NCBI RefSeq assembly: GCF_008000755.1
Contig: NZ_CP041690.1
Location: 2,481,260 to 2,545,259 of the forward strand
Direction: 5' to 3'
Origin: Youhaiella tibetensis
Lineage (GTDB): Bacteria > Pseudomonadota > Alphaproteobacteria > Rhizobiales > Devosiaceae
Length of the DNA stretch: 64,000 nucleotides
Each line of letters opens with the position of its first letter. Position 1 is the first letter of the stretch. This document shows, piece by piece, positions 28,213 through 38,662 of the stretch. The notes below the pieces were generated by a model. That model was not told where the DNA came from and did not search any database. It was given only the letters and a program-made list of their open reading frames with translations. The position numbers and the translations under genes are program-made.

Positions 28213-28239
28213 CCCTGCAATTTTGATTGCAATGCAGGG
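28213..28239 (-). promoter_or_regulatory. Palindrome in the ugpB leader, overlapping its ribosome site
   Basis: CCCTGCA (28213-28219) is exactly complementary to TGCAGGG (28233-28239), and a second inverted repeat TGCAAT-tttg-ATTGCA (28216-28231) is nested in it. In minus-strand RNA one arm contains part of the GGGAG Shine-Dalgarno sequence. It could be an RpiR operator or an RNA switch on translation. Confidence 0.5.
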
Positions 28240-28304
28240 TGTCGTTTAGCCGCCCGGTCGAACGGTTTGTTGAAGGTTCCAAGAAGGTTCGATGACAGCA
28301 GGCG

Positions 28305-30234
<1,930 letters not shown>

Positions 30235-30242
<8 letters not shown>

Positions 30243-31416
30243 GCTCGACCGCCATGGCGATGCCCATGCCGCCTCCGATGCACAGGGTCGCAACGCCGCG
30301 CTTCGACTGGCGCCGGCGCATTTCGTGAACGAGCGTAGTGAGGATGCGGGCGCCCGACGCCCCGATGGGGTGACCCAGAGCGATGGCCCCGCCGTTGACG
30401 TTCACCCGCTCCGGATCGATCTCGAGGTCGGCGAGCACCGCAAGGCTTTGCGCCGCGAACGCCTCGTTCACCTCCCAGAGGTCCACGTCGGTGATGTCCC
30501 AGCCGGCACGCTCGAGCGCGCGGCGGCTGGCGGGGACTGGCCCTATGCCCATGACCTGGGGATCGACACCGGCGTGTGCCCACGAGGCTATGCGCGCCAG
30601 CGACTCCAGCCCCCGCCTCCGCGCCTCATCCTCGCTCATGAGGACCAGCGCCGCCGCGCCGTCGTTGATACCCGAGGCATTGCCGGCGGTGACCGTTCCG
30701 TCCTCGCGGAAGGCCGGCCGCAGCTTTTCCATGATCTCGATACTGGCGTCGTGCCGGATGTGCTCGTCGGCCCGCACCTCGACCGCGCCCTTGCGGGCGG
30801 GCACTTCGACCGGGACGATCTCCTCATCGAAACGGCCGGACGTCGAAGCCGCGGAGGCCTTGTGCTGGGACGCGAGGGCAAAGGCGTCCTGCCGGTCGCG
30901 GCTGATCTGGTAGCGCATGGCGACGTTCTCGGCAGTCGAGCCCATAGGATAGCCGTAGAAGGCGTCGGAGAGCCCATCGCTCATCACGGTGTCGCGCAGA
31001 GTCATGTCGCCGAGCTTGGTCCCCTTGCGCAGCGACACCACGTGCGGCGCGCAACTCATGCTCTCCTGCCCGCCGGTGACGACGATCCGCGCGGCGCCGG
31101 TTGCTATCTGCTGGCTGGCCATTGCCACCGCCCGCAGCCCCGACCCGCAGACCTGGTTGACGAGCGCGGCGGGCGCCGCATCGGGCAGGCCCGCCTTGCG
31201 GGCAGCCTGCCGGGCCGGGTTCATACCGGCGCCGGCCGTCAGCACCTGGCCAAGGATGGTCTCGTCGATCGCGTCCGCCTCCACGCGCGCATCGGCAAGT
31301 GCGGCTCGAATGGCGACCGCGCCCAACTCATGCGCGGGTAGCGGCGAAAGCACGCCTCCCAGCGACCCGATGGGTGTGCGGCGAGCGGAGACGATTACGA
31401 CGGAGGGCAGCGACAT
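30235..31416 (-). CDS. Acetyl-CoA acetyltransferase (thiolase)
   Basis: A 393-residue thiolase. The nucleophilic cysteine is C90 in [13 protein letters not shown], the His lies in [13 protein letters not shown], and the second catalytic cysteine is C379 in [26 protein letters not shown] is another family mark. Length and the compact loop domain fit the biosynthetic/ketolytic acetoacetyl-CoA thiolases (PhaA/AtoB). Between the LivM permease (stop 5 bases upstream of its ATG) and acetoacetyl-CoA synthetase, it most likely cleaves acetoacetyl-CoA to two acetyl-CoA in ketone-body use. Reverse work in PHB synthesis is possible, but no phaB or phaC is present here. Confidence 0.94.
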
Positions 31417-31421
31417 GACGA

Positions 31422-32399
31422 TCAGAGGGGTTTCTTTATCCAGCGGGAAACGACGCCCACGATGCCTTCGCGGAAGGCAAGCACGGCGATGACGAAAATG
31501 ACGCCCTGAATGACCGTCACCCAGGAGCCGAAACCGGCGAAATAATTCTGGATCGCCACGAGGACCGTGGCGCCCACGAAGGGCCCGAAGATCGTGCCCA
31601 TACCGCCCAGCAGGGTCATGAGCACCACCTCGCCCGACATGCTCCAATGCGCGTCGGTAAGCGAGGCGAGCTGGAAGACGATGGCCTTGGTGGCGCCTGC
31701 CAGGCCGGCCAGCGTGGCCGACAGCACGAACACGGCGAGCTTATAGCGATTGACCCGATAGCCCAGCGAAATGGCGCGCGATTCATTATCGCGGATGGCC
31801 TTGAGCACCTGCCCGAAAGGCGAATGGATGATCCGGAAGATCGCGACGAGCCCGAAGAACACGATCGCCAGGACGACGAAATAGAGGGCCAGGTCGTTGG
31901 TGAGGTCGAAAAGCCCGAAAAGCCGGCCACGCGGCACGGCCTGGATGCCGTTCTCACCGCCCGTGAACGGCGCCTGCAGGGCGACGAAATAGACCATCTG
32001 CGCGAAGGCCAGCGTGACCATGGCGAAATAGATGCCCTGCCGACGGATGGAAAGCGCTCCGATGATTGCGCCCAGCACGCACGCGGCAGCCGTCCCCGAA
32101 AGGATCGCCAGCTCGGGCGTCAGCTGCCATTCCTTGGCGGCATAGGCCGAGACGTAGCTCGCCGTGCCGAAAAACGCGGCATGGCCGAACGAAAGCAGCC
32201 CGTTATATCCCAGCAGCAGGTTCAGCGCCGAAGCGAACAGCGCAAAGCACAGCACGTTCATCAGAAAGACGGGATAGAGCCCGAACGGGGCGATGCAGAG
32301 CACCACGAACAGCCCCGCGAAGAGATAGGGATAGGTTCGCGACGTCCCGATGTTCGCGGACGGCTCGATGAGGGCATCGGTCTGGGTTCTGGCGACCAT
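31422..32399 (-). CDS. livM: LIV-type ABC transporter permease LivM
   Basis: A 325-residue inner-membrane permease of the branched-chain amino acid (HAAT) importer family. It begins MVARTQTDALIEPSANIG, then hydrophobic segments such as LFAGLFVVLCIAPFGLYPVFLMNVLCFALFASALNLLLGYNGLLSFGHAAFFG, the last being the LivM signature. GQVLKAIRDNESRAISLGYRVNRYKL is the ATPase-contact loop. The ATG shares one base with the LivH stop (TGATG). Genes around it suggest that this paralog carries 3-hydroxybutyrate or acetoacetate rather than an amino acid; that is inference. Confidence 0.9.
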   Translation of the reverse strand: MVARTQTDALIEPSANIGTSRTYPYLFAGLFVVLCIAPFGLYPVFLMNVLCFALFASALNLLLGYNGLLSFGHAAFFGTASYVSAYAAKEWQLTPELAILSGTAAACVLGAIIGALSIRRQGIYFAMVTLAFAQMVYFVALQAPFTGGENGIQAVPRGRLFGLFDLTNDLALYFVVLAIVFFGLVAIFRIIHSPFGQVLKAIRDNESRAISLGYRVNRYKLAVFVLSATLAGLAGATKAIVFQLASLTDAHWSMSGEVVLMTLLGGMGTIFGPFVGATVLVAIQNYFAGFGSWVTVIQGVIFVIAVLAFREGIVGVVSRWIKKPL

Positions 32400-33283
32400 C
32401 ACGCGGCCTTTCCGAAAAGGCCGGCCGGCTTGACGAGAAGCACGATGGCCATGATGACGAAGATGACGGTCGAGGAGGCCTCGGGGTAGAAGGCCTTGGT
32501 CAGTCCCTCCACGACGCCGAGCCCGAAGCCGGTGATGATGGCGCCCAGGATCGACCCCATGCCCCCGATCACGACGACGGCGAAGACCACGATGATCAGA
32601 TCCGAGCCCATGCTCGGATTGACCGAATAGATCGGCGCGGCCAGCACGCCCGCCAGCGCCGCGAGCGCCACGCCAAACCCATAGGTCAACGTGATCAGGC
32701 GCGGCACGTTGATGCCGAAGGCGCCGACCAGCACCGGGTTCTCGGTGGCGGCGCGCAGATAGGCGCCGAGCCGCGTCTTCTCGATGGCGAGCCAGGTGGC
32801 CAGGCACACCACGAGCGAGGCGACGATCACCCACGCGCGATAGTTGGGCAGGAACATGAAGCCCAGGTTCTGCCCCCCACTCAGCACGGGCGGAATGGTA
32901 TAGGGCAGCCCCGAGGAGCCGTAATAGTTGCGGAACAGCCCCTGGATGATGAGGGCGAGGCCGAAGGTCAGCAGCAGCCCATAGAGATGATCGAGCTGGT
33001 AAAGCCGCGAGATCATCAGCCGCTCTATGACGACGCCCGTCGCACCGACGACGAGCGGCACCAGGATCAGCGACCACCAGTAATCGATACCCAGGTAGTT
33101 CAGGCCCATCCAGGCCAGGAACGCCCCCATCATGTACTGGGCGCCATGGGCGAAGTTGATGACGTTGAGCATGCCGAAGATGACGGCGAGCCCCAGGCTG
33201 AGCAGCGCATAGAAGGAGCCGTTGATCAGCCCCAGGAGGAGCTGCCCGAACAGGACCTGAACCGGAATATCGAACATCTGCAT
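32399..33283 (-). CDS. livH: LIV-type ABC transporter permease LivH
   Basis: A 294-residue permease partner of LivM. ATG 33283 begins MQMFDIPVQVLFGQLLLGLINGSFYALLSLGLAVIFGMLNVINFAHGAQYMMGAFLAW, matching the LivH family start including the conserved NFAHG. GAYLRAATENPVLVGAFGINVPRL is the coupling loop and GGMGSILGAIITGFGLGVVEGL a late helix. A longer frame upstream passes through the small hairpin at 33309-33330 and is not conserved. It lies 74 bases after the binding-protein gene, the largest gap in this operon. Confidence 0.9.
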   Translation of the reverse strand: MQMFDIPVQVLFGQLLLGLINGSFYALLSLGLAVIFGMLNVINFAHGAQYMMGAFLAWMGLNYLGIDYWWSLILVPLVVGATGVVIERLMISRLYQLDHLYGLLLTFGLALIIQGLFRNYYGSSGLPYTIPPVLSGGQNLGFMFLPNYRAWVIVASLVVCLATWLAIEKTRLGAYLRAATENPVLVGAFGINVPRLITLTYGFGVALAALAGVLAAPIYSVNPSMGSDLIIVVFAVVVIGGMGSILGAIITGFGLGVVEGLTKAFYPEASSTVIFVIMAIVLLVKPAGLFGKAA

Positions 33284-33308
33284 GGCGGCCGAGCCGTCCT
33301 CTTGAGGA

Positions 33309-33330
33309 TGCGCCAGCCTGCGCCGGCGCA
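33309..33330 (-). other. Small intercistronic hairpin after the LIV binding-protein gene
   Basis: TGCGCC (33309-33314) and GGCGCA (33325-33330) are complementary, with GCGCCGGCGC also palindromic inside the second arm. It lies in the 74-base gap between the binding-protein and LivH genes. The stem is weaker than those after the other binding-protein genes in this window. Confidence 0.35.
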
Positions 33331-33357
33331 CCCCAGGTGGTTAGTGGGAAGGTACGC

Positions 33358-34554
33358 CTATTTCACCAGCTCGCACCCGCCCTGATCCATCGGGCGGAAG
33401 GCCTGATCGGCAGGGATGGTCGCGACAAGCTTGTAATAGTCCCACGGCCCGCTCGATTCCGACGGAGCCTTGACCTGGTAGAGATACATGTCGTGCAGCA
33501 CGCGGCCGTCGGCGCGGATCGAACCCTTGCCGAAGAGCGGATCGTCCGTCGGGTTGGCCTTCATCCAGTCGATGACCGCCTTGGAGTCCTTGCCGCCGGT
33601 GGCCTCTACCGCCTTGAGGTAGTCCAGTACGCCTGCATAGACGCCGGCCTGCACCATGGTCGGCATCTTGCCGCCGTTCTCCTTGGCGAACCGCTCCGAG
33701 AAGGCTCGGGTCTGATCATCCTTGTCCCAGTAGAAGGCGCTGGTGACGAGAAGCCCCTGGGCAGTATCCAGCCCCATGGCGTTGACATCGGTGATGAAGA
33801 CCAGCAAGGCCGCCAGCGACTGGCCGCCCTGGGTGATGCCGAACTCGGCAGCCTGCTTCATGGTGTTGACCGTGTCGCCGCCGGCATTGGCCAGGCCGAT
33901 GACGTTGGCGCCCGAGGCCTGGGCCTGTAGCAGGTAGGACGAGAAATCCGAGCCCGGGAACGGATACTTCGCGCTGCCCAGCACCGAGCCTCCCAGCCCT
34001 TCCACGATGGCCGAGGTATCGCGCTCCAGCGCCTGGCCGAAGGCATAGTCGGCGGTGATGAAGAACCAGCTCTTCTTGCCCTGATCGAGCATGGTGCGCG
34101 CCGTGCCGTTGGCCAGCGCGTAGGTGTCGTAGGTCCAGTGGATGGTATTGGGCGAACACTGGGCGCCCGTCAGGTCGGTCGAGCCGGCGCCCGAATCCAC
34201 GAACACCTTGTTCTTCTCGCGGGTGACCTGGGAAACGGCAAGCGCGGCCGAAGACGTCGGCACGTCGAAAATGGCATCGACGCCATCCTGGTCATACCAT
34301 TGGCGGGCGATGTTGGAAGCGATGTCGGGCTTGTTCTGGTGGTCGGCCGAGACGATCTCGACATTGATGCCCTTGTCGCCCGCCTTGAAATCCTCCACCG
34401 CCATGCGCGCGGCGATGACGGAACCCTCCCCGCTCAGGTCGGCATAGACGCCTGACCGGTCGTTGAGAACACCAAGCTTGACGTCCACGGCCAGAGCCGG
34501 AGCGGCGCTCAGCAGGACCGCCGCGGCGGTCGCCATGATGAACTTGAAACGCAT
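33358..34554 (-). CDS. LIV-type ABC transporter solute-binding protein
   Basis: A 398-residue periplasmic protein of the Peripla_BP_6 type. The signal peptide MRFKFIMATAAAVLLSAAPALA precedes VDVKLGVLNDRSGVYADLSGEGSVIAARMAVEDFK, the family opening. ATG 34554 follows GGGGAGG. A disulfide-like pair may be formed by the Cys of TGAQCSPNTIHWTYDTYALA and the C-terminal Cys of GGCELVK. Central segments GKKSWFFITADYAFGQALERD and SSYLLQAQASGANVIGLANAGGD are typical of binding proteins for small carboxylates and aromatics as well as amino acids. In this operon a 3-hydroxybutyrate or acetoacetate ligand is the simplest hypothesis. Confidence 0.9.
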   Translation of the reverse strand: MRFKFIMATAAAVLLSAAPALAVDVKLGVLNDRSGVYADLSGEGSVIAARMAVEDFKAGDKGINVEIVSADHQNKPDIASNIARQWYDQDGVDAIFDVPTSSAALAVSQVTREKNKVFVDSGAGSTDLTGAQCSPNTIHWTYDTYALANGTARTMLDQGKKSWFFITADYAFGQALERDTSAIVEGLGGSVLGSAKYPFPGSDFSSYLLQAQASGANVIGLANAGGDTVNTMKQAAEFGITQGGQSLAALLVFITDVNAMGLDTAQGLLVTSAFYWDKDDQTRAFSERFAKENGGKMPTMVQAGVYAGVLDYLKAVEATGGKDSKAVIDWMKANPTDDPLFGKGSIRADGRVLHDMYLYQVKAPSESSGPWDYYKLVATIPADQAFRPMDQGGCELVK

Positions 34555-34599
34555 TGTTATTCCTCCCCTTTTTGCCTGACAGACCAGGCTCGTCCGATG

Positions 34600-35340
34600 T
34601 CACACGCCCAGATAGCCGTGCAGTTTGTCGATGTTTTCCTCTAGTGCCGCATTGGAGATTTCGTCGATCACGCGGCCCTGTTCGACGAAGTAGTGCCGGT
34701 CCGCGACTTCGGCCGCGAAACGGAAGTTCTGCTCAACAAGGATGATGGTGAAACCCTGCTGCTTGAGATCGCGCAGCGTGCGTCCGATCTGCTGGACGAT
34801 GACCGGGGCCAGTCCCTCGGTCGGCTCGTCGAGCAAAAGGAATTTGGCGCCGGTTCGCAAAATCCGGCCGATGGCCAGCATCTGCTGCTCGCCACCCGAG
34901 AGCTTCGTGCCCTGGCTTGCGAGCCGCTCGCGCAGGTTCGGGAACATGGCCAGCACCTGATCGCGGCTGAGGCCTCCGGGCCGTACGGCGGGCGGCAGCA
35001 TCAGGTTCTCGTCCACCGTGAGCGACGCAAAGATGCCGCGCTCCTCCGGGCAATACGCGATGCCGGCGCGGGCGATCGCCCTAGCGGGGGCTCCGATCAG
35101 TTCCTCGCCCCTGAACTGCACCGAGCCGGTGCGCTTGGAGAGGATTCCCATGATCGCACGCAGCGTCGTGGTCTTGCCCGCCCCGTTGCGGCCGAGGAGC
35201 GTCACCACTTCGCCCTCGCGCACATCGAACGCCATGCCCTGAAGCACATGGCTCTCGTCGTACCAGGCGTTGAGGTCGCGCACCGCAAGCAGCGAGCCGG
35301 TCCGCAATGCCGGGGCTTCGGGGGAAAGTGTCTCAGCCAT
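34600..35340 (-). CDS. livF: LIV-type ABC transporter ATPase LivF
   Basis: A 246-residue nucleotide-binding subunit. Walker A is GRNGAGKTT, the Q-loop region GIAYCPEERGIFASLTVDENLMLP, the signature LSGGEQQMLAIGRILRT, and Walker B FLLLDEPTEGLAP, followed by VEQNFRFA with the switch region. These are LivF features. ATG 35340 overlaps the LivG stop by 8 bases; a TTG two codons upstream is less likely. It forms the ATPase heterodimer with LivG and lies 45 bases before the binding-protein gene. Confidence 0.92.
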   Translation of the reverse strand: MAETLSPEAPALRTGSLLAVRDLNAWYDESHVLQGMAFDVREGEVVTLLGRNGAGKTTTLRAIMGILSKRTGSVQFRGEELIGAPARAIARAGIAYCPEERGIFASLTVDENLMLPPAVRPGGLSRDQVLAMFPNLRERLASQGTKLSGGEQQMLAIGRILRTGAKFLLLDEPTEGLAPVIVQQIGRTLRDLKQQGFTIILVEQNFRFAAEVADRHYFVEQGRVIDEISNAALEENIDKLHGYLGV

Positions 35341-36100
35341 GGCCAACCCCGATATAGGCGTCGATCACGCGAGGGTCCTTCGACACCTCGTCATAACTGC
35401 CCTCGGCGAGCACCTGCCCGCGCGCCAGCACGGTGATGCGGTCGGACAACTCGGCGACGACCGAGAGATTGTGCTCGACCATCAGGATGGTGCGACCCGC
35501 CGATAACGAGCGGATCAGAGCGGAAATGCGCCCGACGTCCTCGTGCGCCATGCCCGCCATCGGCTCATCGAGCAGCAGCATCTGCGGATCGAGCGCCAGG
35601 GTCGTGGCGATCTCGAGGGCACGCTTGCGCCCATAGGGAAGCTCCCCGGCGGGCACGTGCGCGTAATCGGAGAGCCCAACTTCGGAAAGCCTCTCCCACG
35701 CCTCAAGGTCGTAGGCGTGGAGCGATCGCTCCGATCGCCAGAAGTCGAAACTGTCCCCTCGCTGGCGACGCTGAATGGCGACGCGCACGTTTTCGAGTAC
35801 CGTCAGGCGCGGGAACACCGCCGAAATCTGGAACGAGCGCACGAGCCCGAGTTGGGCGATTTCGGCGGCCGGCAGGCGCGTGATGTCCCGGCCATCAAAG
35901 ACGATGGTGCCGCTGGTCGGCTGCAGGAACTTGGTGAGGAGATTGAAGCACGTCGTTTTGCCGGCGCCGTTCGGCCCGATCAAGGCATGAATGGAGCCCC
36001 GGCGCACCTTGAGGTCGACCCCGGTTACCGCGGCGAAGCCGCCGAACCGCTTGGACAGCTTGTCCACATTGAGAATGATGTCGTCGCGATTGCTGCTCAC
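35333..36100 (-). CDS. livG: LIV-type ABC transporter ATPase LivG
   Basis: A 255-residue nucleotide-binding subunit. It starts at GTG 36100, whose last two bases are shared with the dehydrogenase stop (GTGA), with a G-rich ribosome site in the preceding gene. Walker A is GPNGAGKTT, followed by the LivG-specific [23 protein letters not shown], signature [18 protein letters not shown] (the variant typical of LivG), Walker [16 protein letters not shown] and [27 protein letters not shown]. It is coupled to the 3-hydroxybutyrate dehydrogenase gene, which ties the transporter to ketone-body metabolism. Confidence 0.92.
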   Translation of the reverse strand: MSSNRDDIILNVDKLSKRFGGFAAVTGVDLKVRRGSIHALIGPNGAGKTTCFNLLTKFLQPTSGTIVFDGRDITRLPAAEIAQLGLVRSFQISAVFPRLTVLENVRVAIQRRQRGDSFDFWRSERSLHAYDLEAWERLSEVGLSDYAHVPAGELPYGRKRALEIATTLALDPQMLLLDEPMAGMAHEDVGRISALIRSLSAGRTILMVEHNLSVVAELSDRITVLARGQVLAEGSYDEVSKDPRVIDAYIGVGHG

Positions 36101-36882
36101 TTCGCCGTCCACCCCCCGTCGATCGAGATCGTGGTGCCCGTGATCGAGCGAGCCATGTCCCCGCTCAGATAGGCGGCGAGTTCGGCGATCTCTTCGGGCT
36201 GGACGAATGCCTTGGTCGGCTGCGGACCGAGGAATATCTCGCGCACGACCTGCTCCTCGCTCAACCCGTGGATTCTCGCCTGGTCGGCAACCTGCCTGGC
36301 CACGAGCGGCGTCCACACATAGCCCGGGCAGATGGCATTGGCCGTGACGCCCTTCTCGGCAAGTTCGAGCGCAACGGTCTTGGTCAGGCCGACGACGCCG
36401 TGCTTGGTCGCCACATAGGCGGACTTGAACGGGGAAGCGCGCAGCCCGTGAGCGGAAGCAATATTGATGATGCGGCCCCAACCGCGTTCGACCATGCCGG
36501 GCACGGCGGCGCGGATGGTGTGAAAGGCGGAGTCGAGGCTCACCGCCAGGATGCGATCCCAATCGGCAGGCGGGAAGTCTTCGACGGGGGCGACCTTCTG
36601 GATGCCGGCATTGTTGACCAGCACGTCGAGCCGGCCGAATTCGGCTATCACCGCGCCCACCAGTTCGAAACTCTGCACGGGGTCGGCCAGATCCGCCCGA
36701 AAATAGCGCACCGCTCCGCTCGCTACCGCAGAGACCGATGCCAGGGCCTCCCCGACGTCCTCCTCAGGCTCGAAGCTGTTCACGGCTACATCGTAACCGA
36801 GCTCGGCGAACCGCCTGGCAATGGCCAGACCGATCCCGCTCGACGAACCTGTAACGAGTACAGTGCGTTTGACGCCTTGCAC
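36097..36882 (-). CDS. bdhA: 3-Hydroxybutyrate dehydrogenase (short-chain dehydrogenase)
   Basis: A 261-residue SDR enzyme that oxidises (R)-3-hydroxybutyrate to acetoacetate with NAD. The Rossmann loop is TGSSSGIG (residues 11-18), NNAG follows at 90-93, and the catalytic residues are S143, Y156 and K160. INIASAHGLRASPFKSAYVATKHGVVGLTKTVALE and ANAICPGYVWTPLV are very close to bacterial 3-hydroxybutyrate dehydrogenases, making the substrate call stronger than for most SDRs. It starts at GTG 36882 after GGGAGAGAA. As first gene of an eight-gene operon it lies behind a sigma-54 promoter and a palindrome, divergent in function but on the same strand as the activator gene. Confidence 0.92.
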   Translation of the reverse strand: MQGVKRTVLVTGSSSGIGLAIARRFAELGYDVAVNSFEPEEDVGEALASVSAVASGAVRYFRADLADPVQSFELVGAVIAEFGRLDVLVNNAGIQKVAPVEDFPPADWDRILAVSLDSAFHTIRAAVPGMVERGWGRIINIASAHGLRASPFKSAYVATKHGVVGLTKTVALELAEKGVTANAICPGYVWTPLVARQVADQARIHGLSEEQVVREIFLGPQPTKAFVQPEEIAELAAYLSGDMARSITGTTISIDGGWTAK

Positions 36883-36935
36883 TTCTCTCCCACCTTCGTT
36901 GCCGGCTTGGCCGGTTCTCGTTTGCCAAAGGAAGT

Positions 36936-36951
36936 ATCAAGTTCCGTGCCA
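36936..36951 (-). promoter_or_regulatory. Sigma-54 (-24/-12) promoter of the 3-hydroxybutyrate operon
   Basis: On the minus strand the sequence TGGCACGGAACTTGAT (36951-36936) matches the sigma-54 consensus TGGCACG-N4-TTGC(A/T): the -24 element is perfect and the -12 element differs only by A for C. It lies 54 bases upstream of the dehydrogenase GTG, and the activator gene is the next gene upstream. Confidence 0.82.
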
Positions 36952-37003
36952 AGCCGGGAAAGCGCGCAGAGACGGGGGATTTTCGGATTGGTGCGCACGG
37001 AGA

Positions 37004-37021
37004 TGTCCGGATATCCGGACA
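37004..37021. promoter_or_regulatory. Perfect 18-base palindrome, likely enhancer site for the sigma-54 activator
   Basis: TGTCCGGATATCCGGACA reads identically on both strands. Its centre is about 85 bases upstream of the predicted sigma-54 transcription start, the normal place for an enhancer-binding-protein site. Two degenerate copies occur just upstream of the activator gene itself (38466-38516). Confidence 0.75.
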
Positions 37022-37043
37022 CCAGTCCCGCAGACTCGACACT

Positions 37044-38459
37044 TCAACCTGCGATGCCGTAGCGCTTGAGCTTCTCGTAGAACTGGGAGCGGGAAATGCC
37101 GAGGGTCTTGGCCGCGGCCTGCTTCTGGCCACCACAGGCCTCTAGCGCCTCCAGTATCGCATCCCGTTCGGCATCGGCCAGGCGCGTCGAAAGCGCGGCC
37201 GCACTCGTGCCGGGTCGGGCGCCCGGCGACACCCCATGGCGGGCCGGCAACGCCGACCGGATGAGCTCGGCGCCGATGATCTCGCTTGGCGCCATGGCAG
37301 CGGCGCGCTCGAGCACGTTCGCCAGTTCGCGGACGTTTCCGGGCCAGTCATGGTGCTGGAGCAGCGCCACGGCCTCCGGCTCGATCACCCAGCCGCGCTG
37401 ATCGCTCGCGCGCGGTGTCTTTTCGAGCAGCGCATCGCAGAGCACCTGGATGTCCTCGAGCCGATCACGGAGCGGCGGCACGGCAATGGTCAGCACGGCG
37501 ATGCGATAGTAGAGGTCGGCGCGGAAGCTGCGGTCGTCGACCTTGGCGACCAGGTCCTGCGAGGTGGCCGCGATGATGCGCACATCGACCTTCTTGACCG
37601 CATTCGAGCCCAACGCCTCGATCTCGCCCTCCTGCAGGACGCGCAGCAGCTTTGCCTGGATGGCGATGGGCATGTCCCCGATTTCGTCCAGGAACAGGGT
37701 GCCGCCATGCGCAAGCTCGAACTTGCCCTTGCGCGCCTTGCGGTCGGCTCCCGTATAGGCCCCCGGCGCCACGCCGAAGAACTCGGCCTCGAGAAGCGCC
37801 TCGGGCACGGCTGCCATGTTGACCGCCACGAACGGCCCGTCGGCGCGGTCCGATTGCTGGTGGATGGCGTGAGCCAGGAGCTCCTTGCCGGTGCCGGTTT
37901 CGCCCGACAGCAACGCCGCGCCGTCGCGCAGCGCGAAACGGCGCACCTGCGCCTTGAGGTCGCGAACCGCATCGCTCGTACCCACGAAGCTTTGCAGCGA
38001 ATACTTGGTGGCGCGCTCGCGGGTCAGCGCCGCCTGCGCCCGGCTCAACTGCTTGCGCAGGTGCTCGAACTTCTCGAGGATGGGCGCGAGGTAATCCACC
38101 CGGTCGTAGAAGACGAAGCCGATGGCGCCATTGACCGAGCCGGCGTTGTCCTTGAGCGGGATGCGGCAAACGACGAGCTGGCGCTCGTCGAACTCCATGA
38201 TGTCCACCAGGATCGGCCGCCCGGTTTCGACCACCCGCCGCATGAGCGAATGCGGTATGACCTGTTCCACCGGAAGCCCGTAGCAATCGAAATCGTCGGG
38301 CAAGCCGAGCAGCTCGCGGTAGCGCTGGTCGATCCAGGTGATCCGCGCCCGGTCATCGACGATCAGCGCCCCCTGGAAATACTCGCGCAAAAGGCTGAAG
38401 GCACCAAGCGCCTGCTCGACGTTCGGCTGCGCGGGATGGCTCGTTTCTTTGTTGTCCAT
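37044..38459 (-). CDS. PAS / AAA+ / Fis sigma-54-dependent activator (HbcR-like)
   Basis: A 471-residue enhancer-binding protein. Residues about 20-125 form a PAS sensor domain (GALIVDDRARITWIDQRYRELLGLP, then IGFVFYDRVDY). The AAA+ domain spans about 155-390: Walker A GETGTGKE (186-193), the sigma-54 contact loop GAYTGA (233-238, Tyr for the usual Phe, a tolerated variant), and Walker B LFLDEIGD near 255-262. The C-terminal Fis-type helix-turn-helix reads AAAKTLGISRSQFYEKLKRYGI. A short linker at 126-150 is helical. It is placed directly upstream of the 3-hydroxybutyrate operon. In Pseudomonas an enhancer-binding protein (HbcR) controls 3-hydroxybutyrate use with RpoN, so the same role is proposed. 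The PAS ligand is unknown. Confidence 0.9.
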   Translation of the reverse strand: MDNKETSHPAQPNVEQALGAFSLLREYFQGALIVDDRARITWIDQRYRELLGLPDDFDCYGLPVEQVIPHSLMRRVVETGRPILVDIMEFDERQLVVCRIPLKDNAGSVNGAIGFVFYDRVDYLAPILEKFEHLRKQLSRAQAALTRERATKYSLQSFVGTSDAVRDLKAQVRRFALRDGAALLSGETGTGKELLAHAIHQQSDRADGPFVAVNMAAVPEALLEAEFFGVAPGAYTGADRKARKGKFELAHGGTLFLDEIGDMPIAIQAKLLRVLQEGEIEALGSNAVKKVDVRIIAATSQDLVAKVDDRSFRADLYYRIAVLTIAVPPLRDRLEDIQVLCDALLEKTPRASDQRGWVIEPEAVALLQHHDWPGNVRELANVLERAAAMAPSEIIGAELIRSALPARHGVSPGARPGTSAAALSTRLADAERDAILEALEACGGQKQAAAKTLGISRSQFYEKLKRYGIAG

Positions 38460-38465
38460 GACGGC

Positions 38466-38516
38466 TTTCCGGATTTCTGGACGAAGCCTCACGCTACGGG
38501 TCCGGGAAGCCGGATG
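38466..38516. promoter_or_regulatory. Two degenerate copies of the activator palindrome before its own gene
   Basis: TTTCCGGATTTCTGGACG (38466-38483) matches the 18-base palindrome at 37004 in 14 of 18 positions, and GGTCCGGGAAGCCGGATG (38499-38516) in 12 of 18. Centres are 33 bases apart, about three helical turns. The first begins 6 bases upstream of the activator's ATG, over its ribosome site, suggesting negative autoregulation. Confidence 0.5.
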
Positions 38517-38662
38517 GCAATCGAAAACTTGAGCCCCTCCGACGGTGGGGCTGCGCCCTGCCCGCTCCGATTTCCGCATTGCCACGAAAGACTTGGCCGC
38601 GCTAACTCTTTGAAGGAGACTCGCAGGTCTCGCTTCAGCCAGCACCCGGACAACGCTCCTAC

